A DNA stretch of 33,609 nucleotides, taken from contig JADGHB010000027.1 in NCBI GenBank assembly GCA_019689635.1, positions 1-33,609 of the forward strand, in the 5' to 3' direction. This document shows positions 1-7,763 of the stretch, one piece after another (position 1 is the first letter of the stretch; each line of letters starts with the position of its first letter). The notes beneath the pieces are model-generated. The model was given only the letters and a program-made list of their open reading frames with translations, did not search any database and was not told where the DNA came from. The DNA comes from Nevskia sp. (lineage in GTDB: Bacteria > Pseudomonadota > Gammaproteobacteria > Nevskiales > Nevskiaceae). Both the position numbers and the translations under genes were made by a program.

Positions 1-174
1 TTCGGCGCGGTCCTGATCCTTGAGGTAGGTCTCGCTCCAGCGGCTGCGCGGCACGACCTCGCCGTTGAGTTCCACCGCGATCCGCCGGCCGCTCAGACGC
101 AGACGAGCGAGCAAATCCGCGACGGTGAGCGGGGAAGGCAGCGAAGTCGGTTCGCCGTTGAGGCGGATCTCCAT
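1..174 (-). CDS. thiS: Sulfur carrier protein ThiS (3' end outside window)
   Basis: ThiS is the small ubiquitin-fold protein that carries sulfur as a C-terminal thiocarboxylate to the thiazole synthase ThiG in thiamine synthesis. The 58 visible codons begin MEIRLNGEP, continue with a TVADLLARL helix and contain ELNGEVVPRSRW, matching the usual ThiS pattern of a short first strand, a 'leucine' helix and the 'N-x-x-VPR-x-x-W' segment. Family members are about 66 residues, so roughly eight residues, including the functional Gly-Gly end, lie beyond position 1. The ATG at 174 is preceded by a weak AGGT. A rho-independent terminator directly upstream separates it from the lipoprotein gene. Whether thiG follows cannot be seen. 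Confidence 0.85.
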   Translation of the reverse strand, partial: MEIRLNGEPTSLPSPLTVADLLARLRLSGRRIAVELNGEVVPRSRWSETYLKDQDRAE

Positions 175-185
175 GACCTGCGCGC

Positions 186-220
186 AAAAAAACGGGGCGT
201 GGATTTTAACCCACGCCCCG
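186..220 (-). terminator. Rho-independent terminator of the OmpA-lipoprotein unit
   Basis: A perfect 10-bp stem (193-202 pairing with 211-220, 8-nt loop) is followed on the minus strand by seven T residues (192-186). It lies just after the lipoprotein stop codon and 12 bases before the thiS start, so it ends the OmpA/lipoprotein transcript and insulates thiS. Confidence 0.85.
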
Positions 221-240
221 CGCGTGCTGCAGGAAACCGC

Positions 241-906
241 TTACGGCGTCGGCAAGGGCGAGAACACGCCCACCCCGGTGCCGTCGCTGCACGCGTTGAC
301 CACGTTGAGCGTGGCCAGCGCGCCGGCAACGATCGGCGCAACCGTGATATCAACGGCATCGAAGGATTTGGTCGTCTTGATGCCGAGATAAAAAGGATTG
401 TTATTCGAGAGCAGTCCCAACAAATCCAGCGTCAACAGCTGGCTGAAAGTGCTGGACTCCTGCTGTGTACCACCCAGGAAGGTCGTGATCTTGATCTGCG
501 GCAGCACCGTAGCCGACAGTAGCAGCGGATTGGGCACGAACAAGGTGAATCCCGGAATCTGCCCCGCCGGATAGGTCACTCCCGAAGGGCCATTTACGCT
601 CAAGCCCACACCGGCGGTGAGCAGCGAAAGATCCAGATTGATCGAAGCGTAGTTGTTGGGATCACTGTCAATCACGTTGTTGGGATTGCTCACCGAACAC
701 AGCAGACACAGGCCGGTTTTATGGGTGGCCACGGAAGCACCGTTGCTGATCGAAGCCGTGCAGGCCGCTTGATTGCCGCCGGTGCCACCCGGCGTACCAC
801 CGGGATTCCCGCCGGCCCCGGTGCCGGGCCCGTTGGAAGTGCAAGCCAGAAGCAGCGTCGCCGCCGCCAGGCTGGTGCCGAACCTAAACAAGCTAACTCT
901 GCTCAT
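241..906 (-). CDS. Predicted lipoprotein with unrecognised CLxCSVSN domain
   Basis: This is a 221-residue exported lipoprotein of unknown function. A signal sequence ends in a lipobox, LLLAC, with the lipidated cysteine at residue 22. A Gly/Pro/Thr-rich linker (about 23-47) is followed by one domain (about 48-215). That domain contains CLLCSVSNPNNVIDSD and later FLGGTQQES, LDLLGLL and FDAV, all of which recur in the C-terminal domain of the large lipoprotein at 4070-6358. I do not recognise the domain. The ATG at 906 is preferred over a GTG at 921 because GGGAG lies just upstream of it and the signal peptide begins there. The gene starts 33 bases after the upstream OmpA-family gene, so they are probably one operon. 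Location in the outer membrane is inferred. Confidence 0.8.
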   Translation of the reverse strand: MSRVSLFRFGTSLAAATLLLACTSNGPGTGAGGNPGGTPGGTGGNQAACTASISNGASVATHKTGLCLLCSVSNPNNVIDSDPNNYASINLDLSLLTAGVGLSVNGPSGVTYPAGQIPGFTLFVPNPLLLSATVLPQIKITTFLGGTQQESSTFSQLLTLDLLGLLSNNNPFYLGIKTTKSFDAVDITVAPIVAGALATLNVVNACSDGTGVGVFSPLPTP

Positions 907-939
907 GATCGATACTCCCACGCAGTCCCTTGCGCATGT

Positions 940-2268
940 TCAGTTGAGGATATGCAACTCGACGCGGCGGTTGCGCTCGCGTCCTTCCGCAGTGGCATTG
1001 CTCGCCACCGGATCGGCCTTGCCGTAGCCCTTCGGGGTCACGCGCGAGGATTCGATGCCCTGGCTGACCAGGTAATCGCGCACCGCTTCCGCACGGCGCT
1101 GCGACAGCTTGAGGTTGTAGGCGTCGCTGCCGATGCTGTCGGTGTAGCCGGCGATCTCGACGTTCATGTCGGGATACTTCTTCATGATGTCCACCACCCA
1201 CTTCAAGATGGTCTGGGCATCCGGACGCAGGCGGGTCTTGTTGAACTCGAAGGTCACGCCGTCCAGGCGCACGACTTTCGGGATCGGGCAGCCGTCGCCG
1301 TCCACGCGCGTGTTGGGCGGCGTGTTGGGGCACTTGTCCTTCTCGTTGATGACGCCGTCGCCATCGTCGTCGCGCAGACCCCAGGGGATCTGCACCACAT
1401 TGACCTTCTCGGGCGGCACCGCCGGCACGGAGACGTTACGAGTCTCGTAGAAGGGAATCTCGATGCCGATACCGGCACGGACATCGTTGAACCCGGTGTG
1501 GGTCTCCGTGCTCATGAAATCGTGAAGGTAACGGCCTTCGGCGCGCAGCCGGATCCGGTTGTGCCAGAAAGTGCCGGTGACGAAGCCCAGGCCGGCGTCG
1601 AGGTAGCCCGAGGCGCCGTTGTTGACGCGCGGGTGCTCGTCGTTGAAGTCTCCGCCGCCGCCCAGGAGGATGTAAGGCGTGAAGTGCTGACGATCGCCGA
1701 AGTTGTAGACCAGGTCACCACCCAGGGTGTAGCGGTAGAGGTCGCCGCCACCATTGGGACCGGTCTCGATGTTGTCGTAGCCGAACACCGCTTCCCAGCC
1801 CCAATGGTTGGCGAAGTGGCGACCGTAGATGCCCATGCCGCCGCCGCCGTTGTGGACCTCGGGACCGTGTTTGTCGTCGGCGAACAGATAGTGACCCATG
1901 GCGCTCAAGTAATCGATGTCGCGCACGCCGCTCATCGCCTCGGCGGGCGCCGGCGCTTGCTCGCCGCTCGGCGCGGCCTCGGTCGTTTCGCCGCCGGCCG
2001 GCGCGGTTTCGCCGCCCGGTGCGGCTTCGGCCGCCCCGCTGGTATTGCTTTCGCTGCCCGCCGCGGGCGTTTCCGGATTCGCGGGGGTCTCGGTGCCACC
2101 GGCGGCTGGCGCCGCCGGCTGAGCGCTGCCCCCGGCGCCATTCTGATCCGTCACGCCGTTGTCCTGGGCGGGCGCGGCGTTTTGCTGGGCGGCCTGATCG
2201 TCCTGGGCGTAAACGGCGCCACACAAGGCCAGACCGCAGATGGCTACTAGCTTTGCTGAGCGATACAT
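940..2268 (-). CDS. OmpA family outer membrane protein
   Basis: A 442-residue OmpA-type protein: an N-terminal eight-stranded-type barrel anchors it in the outer membrane and a periplasmic C-terminal domain binds peptidoglycan. A signal peptide (1-21, cut after VYA) is followed by an unusually long Ala/Pro/Glu/Gly-rich segment (22-112), a barrel region (about 117-275), a calcium-type thrombospondin-3 repeat (DDDGDGVINEKDKCP, about 300-330) and the OmpA C-terminal domain (334-442) with VTFEFNKTRLRPDA and ERNRRVELHI. The start has a strong AGGGGG ribosome site. It is a paralogue of the protein at 2901-4001, which lacks the long low-complexity segment. The lipoprotein downstream is likely co-transcribed. 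Confidence 0.92.
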   Translation of the reverse strand: MYRSAKLVAICGLALCGAVYAQDDQAAQQNAAPAQDNGVTDQNGAGGSAQPAAPAAGGTETPANPETPAAGSESNTSGAAEAAPGGETAPAGGETTEAAPSGEQAPAPAEAMSGVRDIDYLSAMGHYLFADDKHGPEVHNGGGGMGIYGRHFANHWGWEAVFGYDNIETGPNGGGDLYRYTLGGDLVYNFGDRQHFTPYILLGGGGDFNDEHPRVNNGASGYLDAGLGFVTGTFWHNRIRLRAEGRYLHDFMSTETHTGFNDVRAGIGIEIPFYETRNVSVPAVPPEKVNVVQIPWGLRDDDGDGVINEKDKCPNTPPNTRVDGDGCPIPKVVRLDGVTFEFNKTRLRPDAQTILKWVVDIMKKYPDMNVEIAGYTDSIGSDAYNLKLSQRRAEAVRDYLVSQGIESSRVTPKGYGKADPVASNATAEGRERNRRVELHILN

Positions 2269-2628
2269 GAAAAGCCCCCTTGCCTCAAAAAAAGCGCGTC
2301 CTGCGCGTGATTATTCGCCCGGCACCTCGTCCTCGACGCGTCACGATCGAGAAACGATCGGGCATCGAAAATATAGCACACCGGTAGGGCGGAAAAATAA
2401 ATGTTCATCCACCGTATATGAGGGGAGCGTGTGTCACGCACGCGTCACGAAACTGAACAACGACCCGTAAAGCGCTCGAGCAGGGTTTCTTGCACCCGCT
2501 GGGGACCGTCGCGCCTTCCGCGCTGGTGCTTCTTGTGCCCGTTGGGGCAGGGGCTAGAATATGCCCATACGCGCAGCGGCAAGGCGCCCCATCGCCGCGG
2601 GGATGAAGCGCAGGGATTGAAACAAGGC
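2269..2628. other. Intergenic region between ompA-like gene and tRNA-Gly
   Basis: No gene is evident. On the minus strand a TATATT at about 2369-2374 could be the -10 of the OmpA-type gene, but no good -35 lies 17 bases further up. Short repeats occur (CGATCG twice near 2344-2359, GTCACG twice near 2434-2450). The plus-strand side carries the tRNA promoter listed separately. Confidence 0.4.
2533..2560 (+). promoter_or_regulatory. Probable promoter of tRNA-Gly
   Basis: TTGTGC (2533-2538) and TAGAAT (2555-2560) are spaced by 16 bases, upstream of the tRNA. TAGAAT is one base from the sigma-70 -10 consensus; the -35 is weaker. This would give a leader of about 60 nt before the mature tRNA. Confidence 0.5.
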
Positions 2629-2702
2629 GCGGGTGTAGTTCAATGGTAGAACTGCAGCTTCCCAAGCTGCTAACGTGGGTTCGATTCCCATCACCCGCTC
2701 CA
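2629..2702 (+). tRNA. tRNA-Gly (anticodon CCC)
   Basis: A full cloverleaf of 74 nt: acceptor arms GCGGGTG/CACCCGC, a D-arm with GTAGTTCAATGGTAGAAC, anticodon stem GCAGC/GCTGC with the loop TTCCCAA giving anticodon CCC, a T-arm with GGGTTCGATTCCC, and an encoded CCA at 2700-2702. It closely resembles the glyU-type tRNA that reads GGG. It lies between the two oppositely oriented OmpA-family genes. Confidence 0.97.
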
Positions 2703-2798
2703 CATTCTCGATTCCGCCGCCGTCGGGAACCTGCCGCAGACTGAAGGGCGTACTTGCGCCAGCGCACGTTTCGGCGATGCCAAAACGCGAAAATGCGA

Positions 2799-2827
2799 TT
2801 GACGAGGCCTCTGGAATCGTCGATATT
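2799..2827 (+). promoter_or_regulatory. Predicted sigma-70 promoter for the second OmpA unit
   Basis: TTGACG (five of six consensus bases) and GATATT (four of six) are separated by exactly 17 bases. Transcription would start near 2834, leaving a leader of about 67 nt before the OmpA-family start at 2901. Confidence 0.5.
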
Positions 2828-2900
2828 GACCAAGCACAGGGCCCGGTCGCAGGACCAGGGAGTTGGGGTTAAGGGACTCGCCTCTTTCAGGGAATCTCCA

Positions 2901-4001
2901 ATGCGTATCCACCGCACCGCATCGCTTGCGTTCTTCGTCCTGGGCGCGCCCGCCGTCGTGCTCGCCCAAACCGACGACACCGATATGAGTGTGCGCCAGC
3001 ACACGGAATTCGTGTCCGGCGATTACATCGCCATCCTGCCGGGTTACGCCATTCCCGACAGCGGCCGCGGCACCCAGCGCAACGGGTTCACGATGTCGAT
3101 CATCTACGGCAATCAGATGACGACTCATTTCTCGGTCGAGGGCAATGTCCAGGGCTCGATCTTCGAAACCGGCCGCGGCCATGGCACCGACTTCTACCAG
3201 TGGGGCGGCACCATCGACTTGGTGTATGGCCTGACCGACCGCCGCAGCTCGCCGTTCATGCCCTTCGCCCTCATCGGTCTGGGCGGCATGTACAACGACG
3301 TTTTTCCGCAGAACCGTTCGGCGGCCAGCTTCGTCGCCGAAGGCGGCATCGGTTTCGTCACCGGCTCGCTGTACGACGGCCTCAAGCTGCGCGGCGACGC
3401 GCGCTATGTGCGCGACACCTTCGAGAGCGGCTACAACGACTACCGTTTGATGCTGGGATTCGAAATCCCCCTGGGCCGGGTGATCGAGCGCGTGGTGGAA
3501 AAGCCGGTGCCGCAGGTGCAGGTCAAGGAAGTGGTCAAGGAAGTCCCGCGGCCCTGGGTCGATTCCGACGGCGATGGCGTGGACGACGAGCACGACAAAT
3601 GCCCCGGCACGCCGCACGGCCTCAAAGTCGATGCGGACGGCTGTCCGATCCCCGGCCAGGTCATTCCGCTCAACGGCGTGACCTTCGAGTTTAACAAGGC
3701 GCGACTGACGCCCAACGCCGAGACCGTGCTCGACGGCGTGGTGCCGGCGTTCACCGGCGAACCCTCACTCAAGGTCGAGATCGCCGGGCATACCGATGGC
3801 GTCGGTTCGGCCGCCTACAACCTCAAGCTCTCGCAGAAGCGCGCCGAGGCGGTACGCAACTACCTCATCAGCCGCGGCGTGCGACCCGATCAGCTCGTGG
3901 CCAAAGGCTATGGCAAGTCGCAGCCGCTGGTCAGTCCGGAACGCACCGCGGAAGACCGCGAGCGCAATCGCCGGGTCGAGTTCCGCATTCTGCAAAAGTA
4001 A
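2901..4001 (+). CDS. OmpA family outer membrane protein (second copy)
   Basis: A 366-residue OmpA-type protein with a signal peptide (1-22, cut after VLA), a barrel region (about 38-191), a hinge rich in Val/Pro/Lys, a thrombospondin-3 type calcium repeat (DSDGDGVDDEHDKCPGTP, about 221-238) and a C-terminal peptidoglycan-binding domain (about 255-366) with VTFEFNKARL, EIAGHTD and RERNRRVEFRIL. The ATG at 2901 was chosen over ATGs further up because it starts a clean signal peptide and has AGGGAA upstream. It is clearly related to the protein at 940-2268, with the same order of barrel, TSP3 and OmpA domains. A lipoprotein with the shared CLxCSVSN domain follows after 68 bases, mirroring the other unit. 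Confidence 0.92.
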   Translation: MRIHRTASLAFFVLGAPAVVLAQTDDTDMSVRQHTEFVSGDYIAILPGYAIPDSGRGTQRNGFTMSIIYGNQMTTHFSVEGNVQGSIFETGRGHGTDFYQWGGTIDLVYGLTDRRSSPFMPFALIGLGGMYNDVFPQNRSAASFVAEGGIGFVTGSLYDGLKLRGDARYVRDTFESGYNDYRLMLGFEIPLGRVIERVVEKPVPQVQVKEVVKEVPRPWVDSDGDGVDDEHDKCPGTPHGLKVDADGCPIPGQVIPLNGVTFEFNKARLTPNAETVLDGVVPAFTGEPSLKVEIAGHTDGVGSAAYNLKLSQKRAEAVRNYLISRGVRPDQLVAKGYGKSQPLVSPERTAEDRERNRRVEFRILQK

Positions 4002-4069
4002 CCGGCAAAGGTGAAACAAGGACGTTTGTTGATCGTTGAGAGCTAGCGAACGCTCAGGAGGGAGTCACC

Positions 4070-6358
4070 GTGGAATTCAAGCTTGATCGAGCGCAGCGCC
4101 GCTCTCGTACCGTCCCCGCCTTGGCCCTGCTCGTCGGCCTGATGCTGGCGGGCTGTTCCGCCAATGGCGGACTCGGCACCGGCGGCGGTGGTGGCAGCAG
4201 CGGTGGTGGTGGTGGCAGCAGTGGCGGCGGCGGTGTCGGTCCGACCGTGACCATTACCGCGACTCCGGGGCAGGTCGCCCCCGGGGGGACCGTCACCCTG
4301 AGCTGGTCGTCCAGCGATCCCAACGCCACCTGCACGGCTTCCAGCAGCGCGCCCGGCAGCACCTGGACCGGGACCCAGCCCAGCCACGGCACCCAGGAGG
4401 TCACCGTGCCGACCGCGTCGGGCAGCTATGCCTACGCGCTGTCGTGCAAGAATTCCGCTGGCACCGGCACCGGTACGGCGACCGTGCAAGTCGGCGCGAC
4501 CGGCGGCAACAGCCCCACGGTCACCATTCAGGCTTCCCCCGCGCAAGTGACGCCCGGCGGCGAGATCACCCTGACCTGGTCGTCGAGCGATCCCAGCGCC
4601 ACCTGCACCGCCTCGAGCAGCGACTCCGCCAGCGCTTGGAAAGGCACCGAACCGACTTCCGGAACCACCCAGGTGACCGCCGCGCAGACGCCGGGGAGCT
4701 ATGCCTACGCGCTGTCCTGCACCAATGCAGCCGGCACCGGTACGGGAACGGCGACGGTCCAGGTCGGCAGCGGCGGCGGCCCCGGGACTCCGCCGACCGT
4801 GACCCTCAATGCCACACCCGGCCAGGTCGCTCCCGGCGGCACCCTCAGCCTGACCTGGTCTTCCTCCGATTCCTCGGCCAGTTGCACCGCCTCCAGCACC
4901 GACAGCAATAGCACCTGGAAGGGAGCCCAGCCCGCAGCCGGCACGACCCAGGTGACCGCCGCGCAGACGCCAGGCACCTACACTTACAGCCTGAGCTGCA
5001 GCAACGCGGCCGGCAGCGGCGTGGGCACCGCTTCGGTGACGGTCGGGCAAGCGGCGGCGCCGACGGTGAACATCAGCGTCTCTCCGCCCGCGATTCAGGC
5101 CCAGCAACAGGGCCAGCCGGCCGAACTGGCCGTGGTGAAGTGGACCACCACCAATGCCACGAGCTGCAAGGCCAGCGGCGGCGATGGCGCCGATGGCTGG
5201 GACGGAAGCACGCAACCGACTTCCGGCAGCTTCAATGTCAGCGCACCGCCCACGCCGGGCACCTACGCCTACACCCTGACCTGTAGCGGCCCCGGCGGCT
5301 CCGGTGCGGGCACCGCCGATCTCACCGTGACCAGCGGCCCGGCGCCGACCGTCCAGATCACGCCGCACAGCCAGTCCATCCCGGTGGGCGGCACGGCCAG
5401 CTTCAGCTGGGTGAGCACCAACGTGTCCGTTTGCGAAGCCAGCGGGGCCTGGAGCGGCCAGCAGCCGGTCAACGGCAGCTTCAATACCGGTGCGTTGACC
5501 ACGGCCGGGGTTTACCAGTACACCCTGACCTGTAGCGGGTCCGCCGGTTCGGCGACCGATACGACCACGGTCACGGTCGGCACGCCGCCGCCGCCGACGG
5601 TCACGATTTCGGTCGCCCCGACCTCGATCCAGGGCGGGCAGTCCGCGACGCTGACCTGGTCCTCGACCAATGCCACCGACTGCACGGCCAGCGGTTCGTG
5701 GAGCGGCGACCGCCCGGTTTCCGGTACGGCCAGCACCGGCACGCTGAACACGGCCGGCGCTTATTCCTACACTCTGACTTGCACCGGTCCGTCGGGCAGC
5801 GCCGCGGCGAGCGCGCTATTGACCGTGACCAGCAACTTCGTGCCAGCGCCAGACTGCGGCGTCGGCTTCCCGACCGTCGCGCTGGTCGGCACGAACGCAA
5901 GCGCGACGTTCTCGGCCACGCAGACCTGCCTGGGCTGCTCGGTCAGCAACCTCGGCAACGTGACTGACACCGATCTCAGCAACTTCGCGACCATCAGCAC
6001 CACGCTCAACCTCCTCGGCTCGGCGAGCATCAACGTGACCAAGGGCAGCGTCTTCCCGGGCGGGCGCAAAGTCGGCTTCCTGGTGTCCACGCCCAACGCG
6101 CTGCTGCTCTCGCTGGGTCTCTTGCAGAACGTGACGCTGGAAACCTTCCTGGCCGGTCAGGCGCAGGAAACCGCCTCGACCAGCTCGTCGACGGCCGGTC
6201 TCGACCTGCTCGGTTTGATCAACAACCCGAACGAGTACTTCCTGTCGTTCACGACCAGCGCCGGGAAGAATTTCGATGCGGTGCAGATCAACGACGGGGG
6301 TACCGCCAACCTGCTGAGCGGACTCAACGTGTACGCGGCCTGCGTCTCCAGCCAGTAA
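4070..6358 (+). CDS. Surface lipoprotein with six Ig-like repeats and CLxCSVSN domain
   Basis: A 762-residue lipoprotein of unknown function. It begins with GTG, preceded by a perfect AGGAGG. The lipobox is LAGC (cysteine 29), followed by a Gly/Ser spacer (about 30-57). Six Ig-like repeats of about 83-97 residues follow (about 58-594); each opens with P-T-V and has a W in the second strand and two cysteines, suggesting one disulfide per domain. The C-terminal domain (about 595-762) has CLGCSVSNLGNVTDTD (cysteines 620 and 623), ETFLAGQAQETAS, LDLLGLI and FDAVQI, matching the lipoprotein at 241-906. The repeats look like a stalk projecting the end domain, possibly as an adhesin; this is inference. 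It is probably co-transcribed with the OmpA-family gene and ends at a strong terminator. Confidence 0.85.
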   Translation: MEFKLDRAQRRSRTVPALALLVGLMLAGCSANGGLGTGGGGGSSGGGGGSSGGGGVGPTVTITATPGQVAPGGTVTLSWSSSDPNATCTASSSAPGSTWTGTQPSHGTQEVTVPTASGSYAYALSCKNSAGTGTGTATVQVGATGGNSPTVTIQASPAQVTPGGEITLTWSSSDPSATCTASSSDSASAWKGTEPTSGTTQVTAAQTPGSYAYALSCTNAAGTGTGTATVQVGSGGGPGTPPTVTLNATPGQVAPGGTLSLTWSSSDSSASCTASSTDSNSTWKGAQPAAGTTQVTAAQTPGTYTYSLSCSNAAGSGVGTASVTVGQAAAPTVNISVSPPAIQAQQQGQPAELAVVKWTTTNATSCKASGGDGADGWDGSTQPTSGSFNVSAPPTPGTYAYTLTCSGPGGSGAGTADLTVTSGPAPTVQITPHSQSIPVGGTASFSWVSTNVSVCEASGAWSGQQPVNGSFNTGALTTAGVYQYTLTCSGSAGSATDTTTVTVGTPPPPTVTISVAPTSIQGGQSATLTWSSTNATDCTASGSWSGDRPVSGTASTGTLNTAGAYSYTLTCTGPSGSAAASALLTVTSNFVPAPDCGVGFPTVALVGTNASATFSATQTCLGCSVSNLGNVTDTDLSNFATISTTLNLLGSASINVTKGSVFPGGRKVGFLVSTPNALLLSLGLLQNVTLETFLAGQAQETASTSSSTAGLDLLGLINNPNEYFLSFTTSAGKNFDAVQINDGGTANLLSGLNVYAACVSSQ
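4241..5851 (+). repeat. Tandem Ig-like domain coding repeats (six)
   Basis: Six in-frame units, starting near residues 58, 149, 242, 331, 426 and 509 of the lipoprotein. Units 1-3 are very alike (each has GQV or AQV, PGG, TWSSSD or SWSSSD, CTASS). Units 4-6 form a second, more divergent group (TNATSC, TNVSVC, TNATDC; then TLTCSG or TLTCTG). This suggests stepwise duplication from two ancestors. Confidence 0.8.
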
Positions 6359-6377
6359 ACGATACGCTGAAAAATCA

Positions 6378-6407
6378 CCCGGCCCGCCTCGCGCGGGCCG
6401 GGTTTTT
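6378..6407 (+). terminator. Rho-independent terminator after the Ig-repeat lipoprotein
   Basis: A 10-bp GC stem (CCCGGCCCGC 6378-6387, GCGGGCCGGG 6393-6402) with a 5-nt loop and T5 immediately after, 20 bases past the stop codon. The convergent rmuC gene ends 12 bases beyond. Confidence 0.92.
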
Positions 6408-6419
6408 CTTTGGCTGCGT

Positions 6420-7721
6420 TCAGCCGGGATCGACGTCGGAGGCGTCCGGCGGCGGCTGGCCGCCGCCGGTCAGCGCCGCGGGCAGCGATTTCGCGGATCG
6501 CGCGCCCAGCTCGCGCAGTTTTTCGGCGCGACCGATCAGGTTGCCGCGACCTTCCACCAGCCGCCGCCGCGCGGTGTCGTAGGCCGCCTGCGCCTGAGTC
6601 AGGCGCGAGCCGATCTCCGACAGCGACTGCTCGAACAGCACGAACTGGTCATAGAGCTTGCCGGCTTCGGCGGCGATCTGCTGGGCGTTGCGATGCTGGC
6701 GATCCATGTTCCACAGATTTTCGATGGTGCGCAGCGTGGGCAGCAGCGTGGTCGGCGAGACCAGCGCGAGGTTGCGCGACAGCGCCTCGTCGTAAAGTTC
6801 GGGCGCCGCGCGGATCGCCTCGATGTAGGCCGCCTCGCTGGGCACGAACATCAGCACGAAGTCCAGCGAGTTCAAGCCGGGCAGACCCTGATACTCCTTG
6901 CCCGAAAGTCCGCGGATGTGATTGCGCACCGAGGCGACATGCTCGGCCAGGGCTCGTTCGCGCTCCGCATCGGAGGCGGCGGCCACGGCGCGCGCGTAGG
7001 CGGTGAGCGAAACCTTGGCGTCGATCACCACGTCGCGACCGTCGGGCAAGCGCACCACCGCGTCGGGCCGCCGGCGGTTTCCGTCCTCGGTGGTCGTCGA
7101 GAATTGCGTCTCGTACTCGCGTCCGCGCACCAGCCCCGACATCTCGAAGACGCGCTCCAGGATCAGCTCGCCCCAGGCGCCCTGGGCTTTCGCTTCGCCC
7201 TTGAGCGCCACGGCGAGATTGCGCGCATCTTCGGCGACTTTTTGATTGAGGTCCTGCAGCGAGCGGATCTGCTGGAACAGCGCGACGCGATCGCGCGTCT
7301 CCTTGTCGTAGGCCTCCTTGACCTGCTTTTCGAAGTCGCCGAGCTTTTCGCGCAAGGGCTTGAGGATTTGCTCGATGTTCTCGCGGTTCTGCTCGGTGAA
7401 GCGGCGCGACTTTTCTTCGAGGATCTCCTGCGAGAGCTGTTTGAAGCGCGCGTCCAGCAACTGAAGTTGTTCGGCCGCCTTTTCGCGTTCCTTTTGCAGC
7501 GCCGTTTCCGCCGCGGCGAGCTGGGCACGGTCGGCCGACGCCTGGGCGCGCAGGCGCTCGGCATCGGCGCGCGCTTCGGCGAGCTGGCGCTCGCGCTCGA
7601 GCGCGGATTCCTGCTGCGCCGCGAGCTGCGCCCGCAGCCGTTCGGCCGCGGCCCGGCCCGCCAGCCAGGCGATCAGCGCGCCCAGCGCCGCCCCGCCCAG
7701 CGCCGCGATGACGAGATTCAT
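6420..7721 (-). CDS. rmuC: DNA recombination protein RmuC
   Basis: RmuC family proteins limit inversions and rearrangements at short inverted repeats and are thought to be nucleases. This 433-residue protein has an N-terminal membrane helix (about 3-22), a long Ala/Glu/Gln/Arg coiled coil (about 25-175) and the RmuC domain, recognisable from GAWGELILERVFEMSGL (181-197). The segment RRPDAVVRLPDG (218-229) plus VVIDAKVSL (231-239) gives a PD-(D/E)xK-like arrangement with D220, D234 and K236. Length is normal for the family. The HNH endonuclease gene lies 42 bases upstream on the same strand, so the two may be co-transcribed. The start is an ATG followed by the membrane helix; the ribosome site is weak. 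Confidence 0.93.
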   Translation of the reverse strand: MNLVIAALGGAALGALIAWLAGRAAAERLRAQLAAQQESALERERQLAEARADAERLRAQASADRAQLAAAETALQKEREKAAEQLQLLDARFKQLSQEILEEKSRRFTEQNRENIEQILKPLREKLGDFEKQVKEAYDKETRDRVALFQQIRSLQDLNQKVAEDARNLAVALKGEAKAQGAWGELILERVFEMSGLVRGREYETQFSTTTEDGNRRRPDAVVRLPDGRDVVIDAKVSLTAYARAVAAASDAERERALAEHVASVRNHIRGLSGKEYQGLPGLNSLDFVLMFVPSEAAYIEAIRAAPELYDEALSRNLALVSPTTLLPTLRTIENLWNMDRQHRNAQQIAAEAGKLYDQFVLFEQSLSEIGSRLTQAQAAYDTARRRLVEGRGNLIGRAEKLRELGARSAKSLPAALTGGGQPPPDASDVDPG

Positions 7722-7763
7722 GAAAAGGGTTCAGGCGCGTCCGCAGGCGCGCTGCGCCGCCGA

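Noticed and set aside
907-921. GTG start for the first lipoprotein
   Set aside because: It overlaps the GGGAG ribosome site of ATG 906 and would put residues before an otherwise standard lipoprotein signal.
721-2250. Long plus-strand open frame opposite the OmpA-type gene
   Set aside because: Rich in Arg/Gly/Val/His runs with no recognisable domain, and fully antisense to a clear OmpA protein; typical of high-GC third-position bias.
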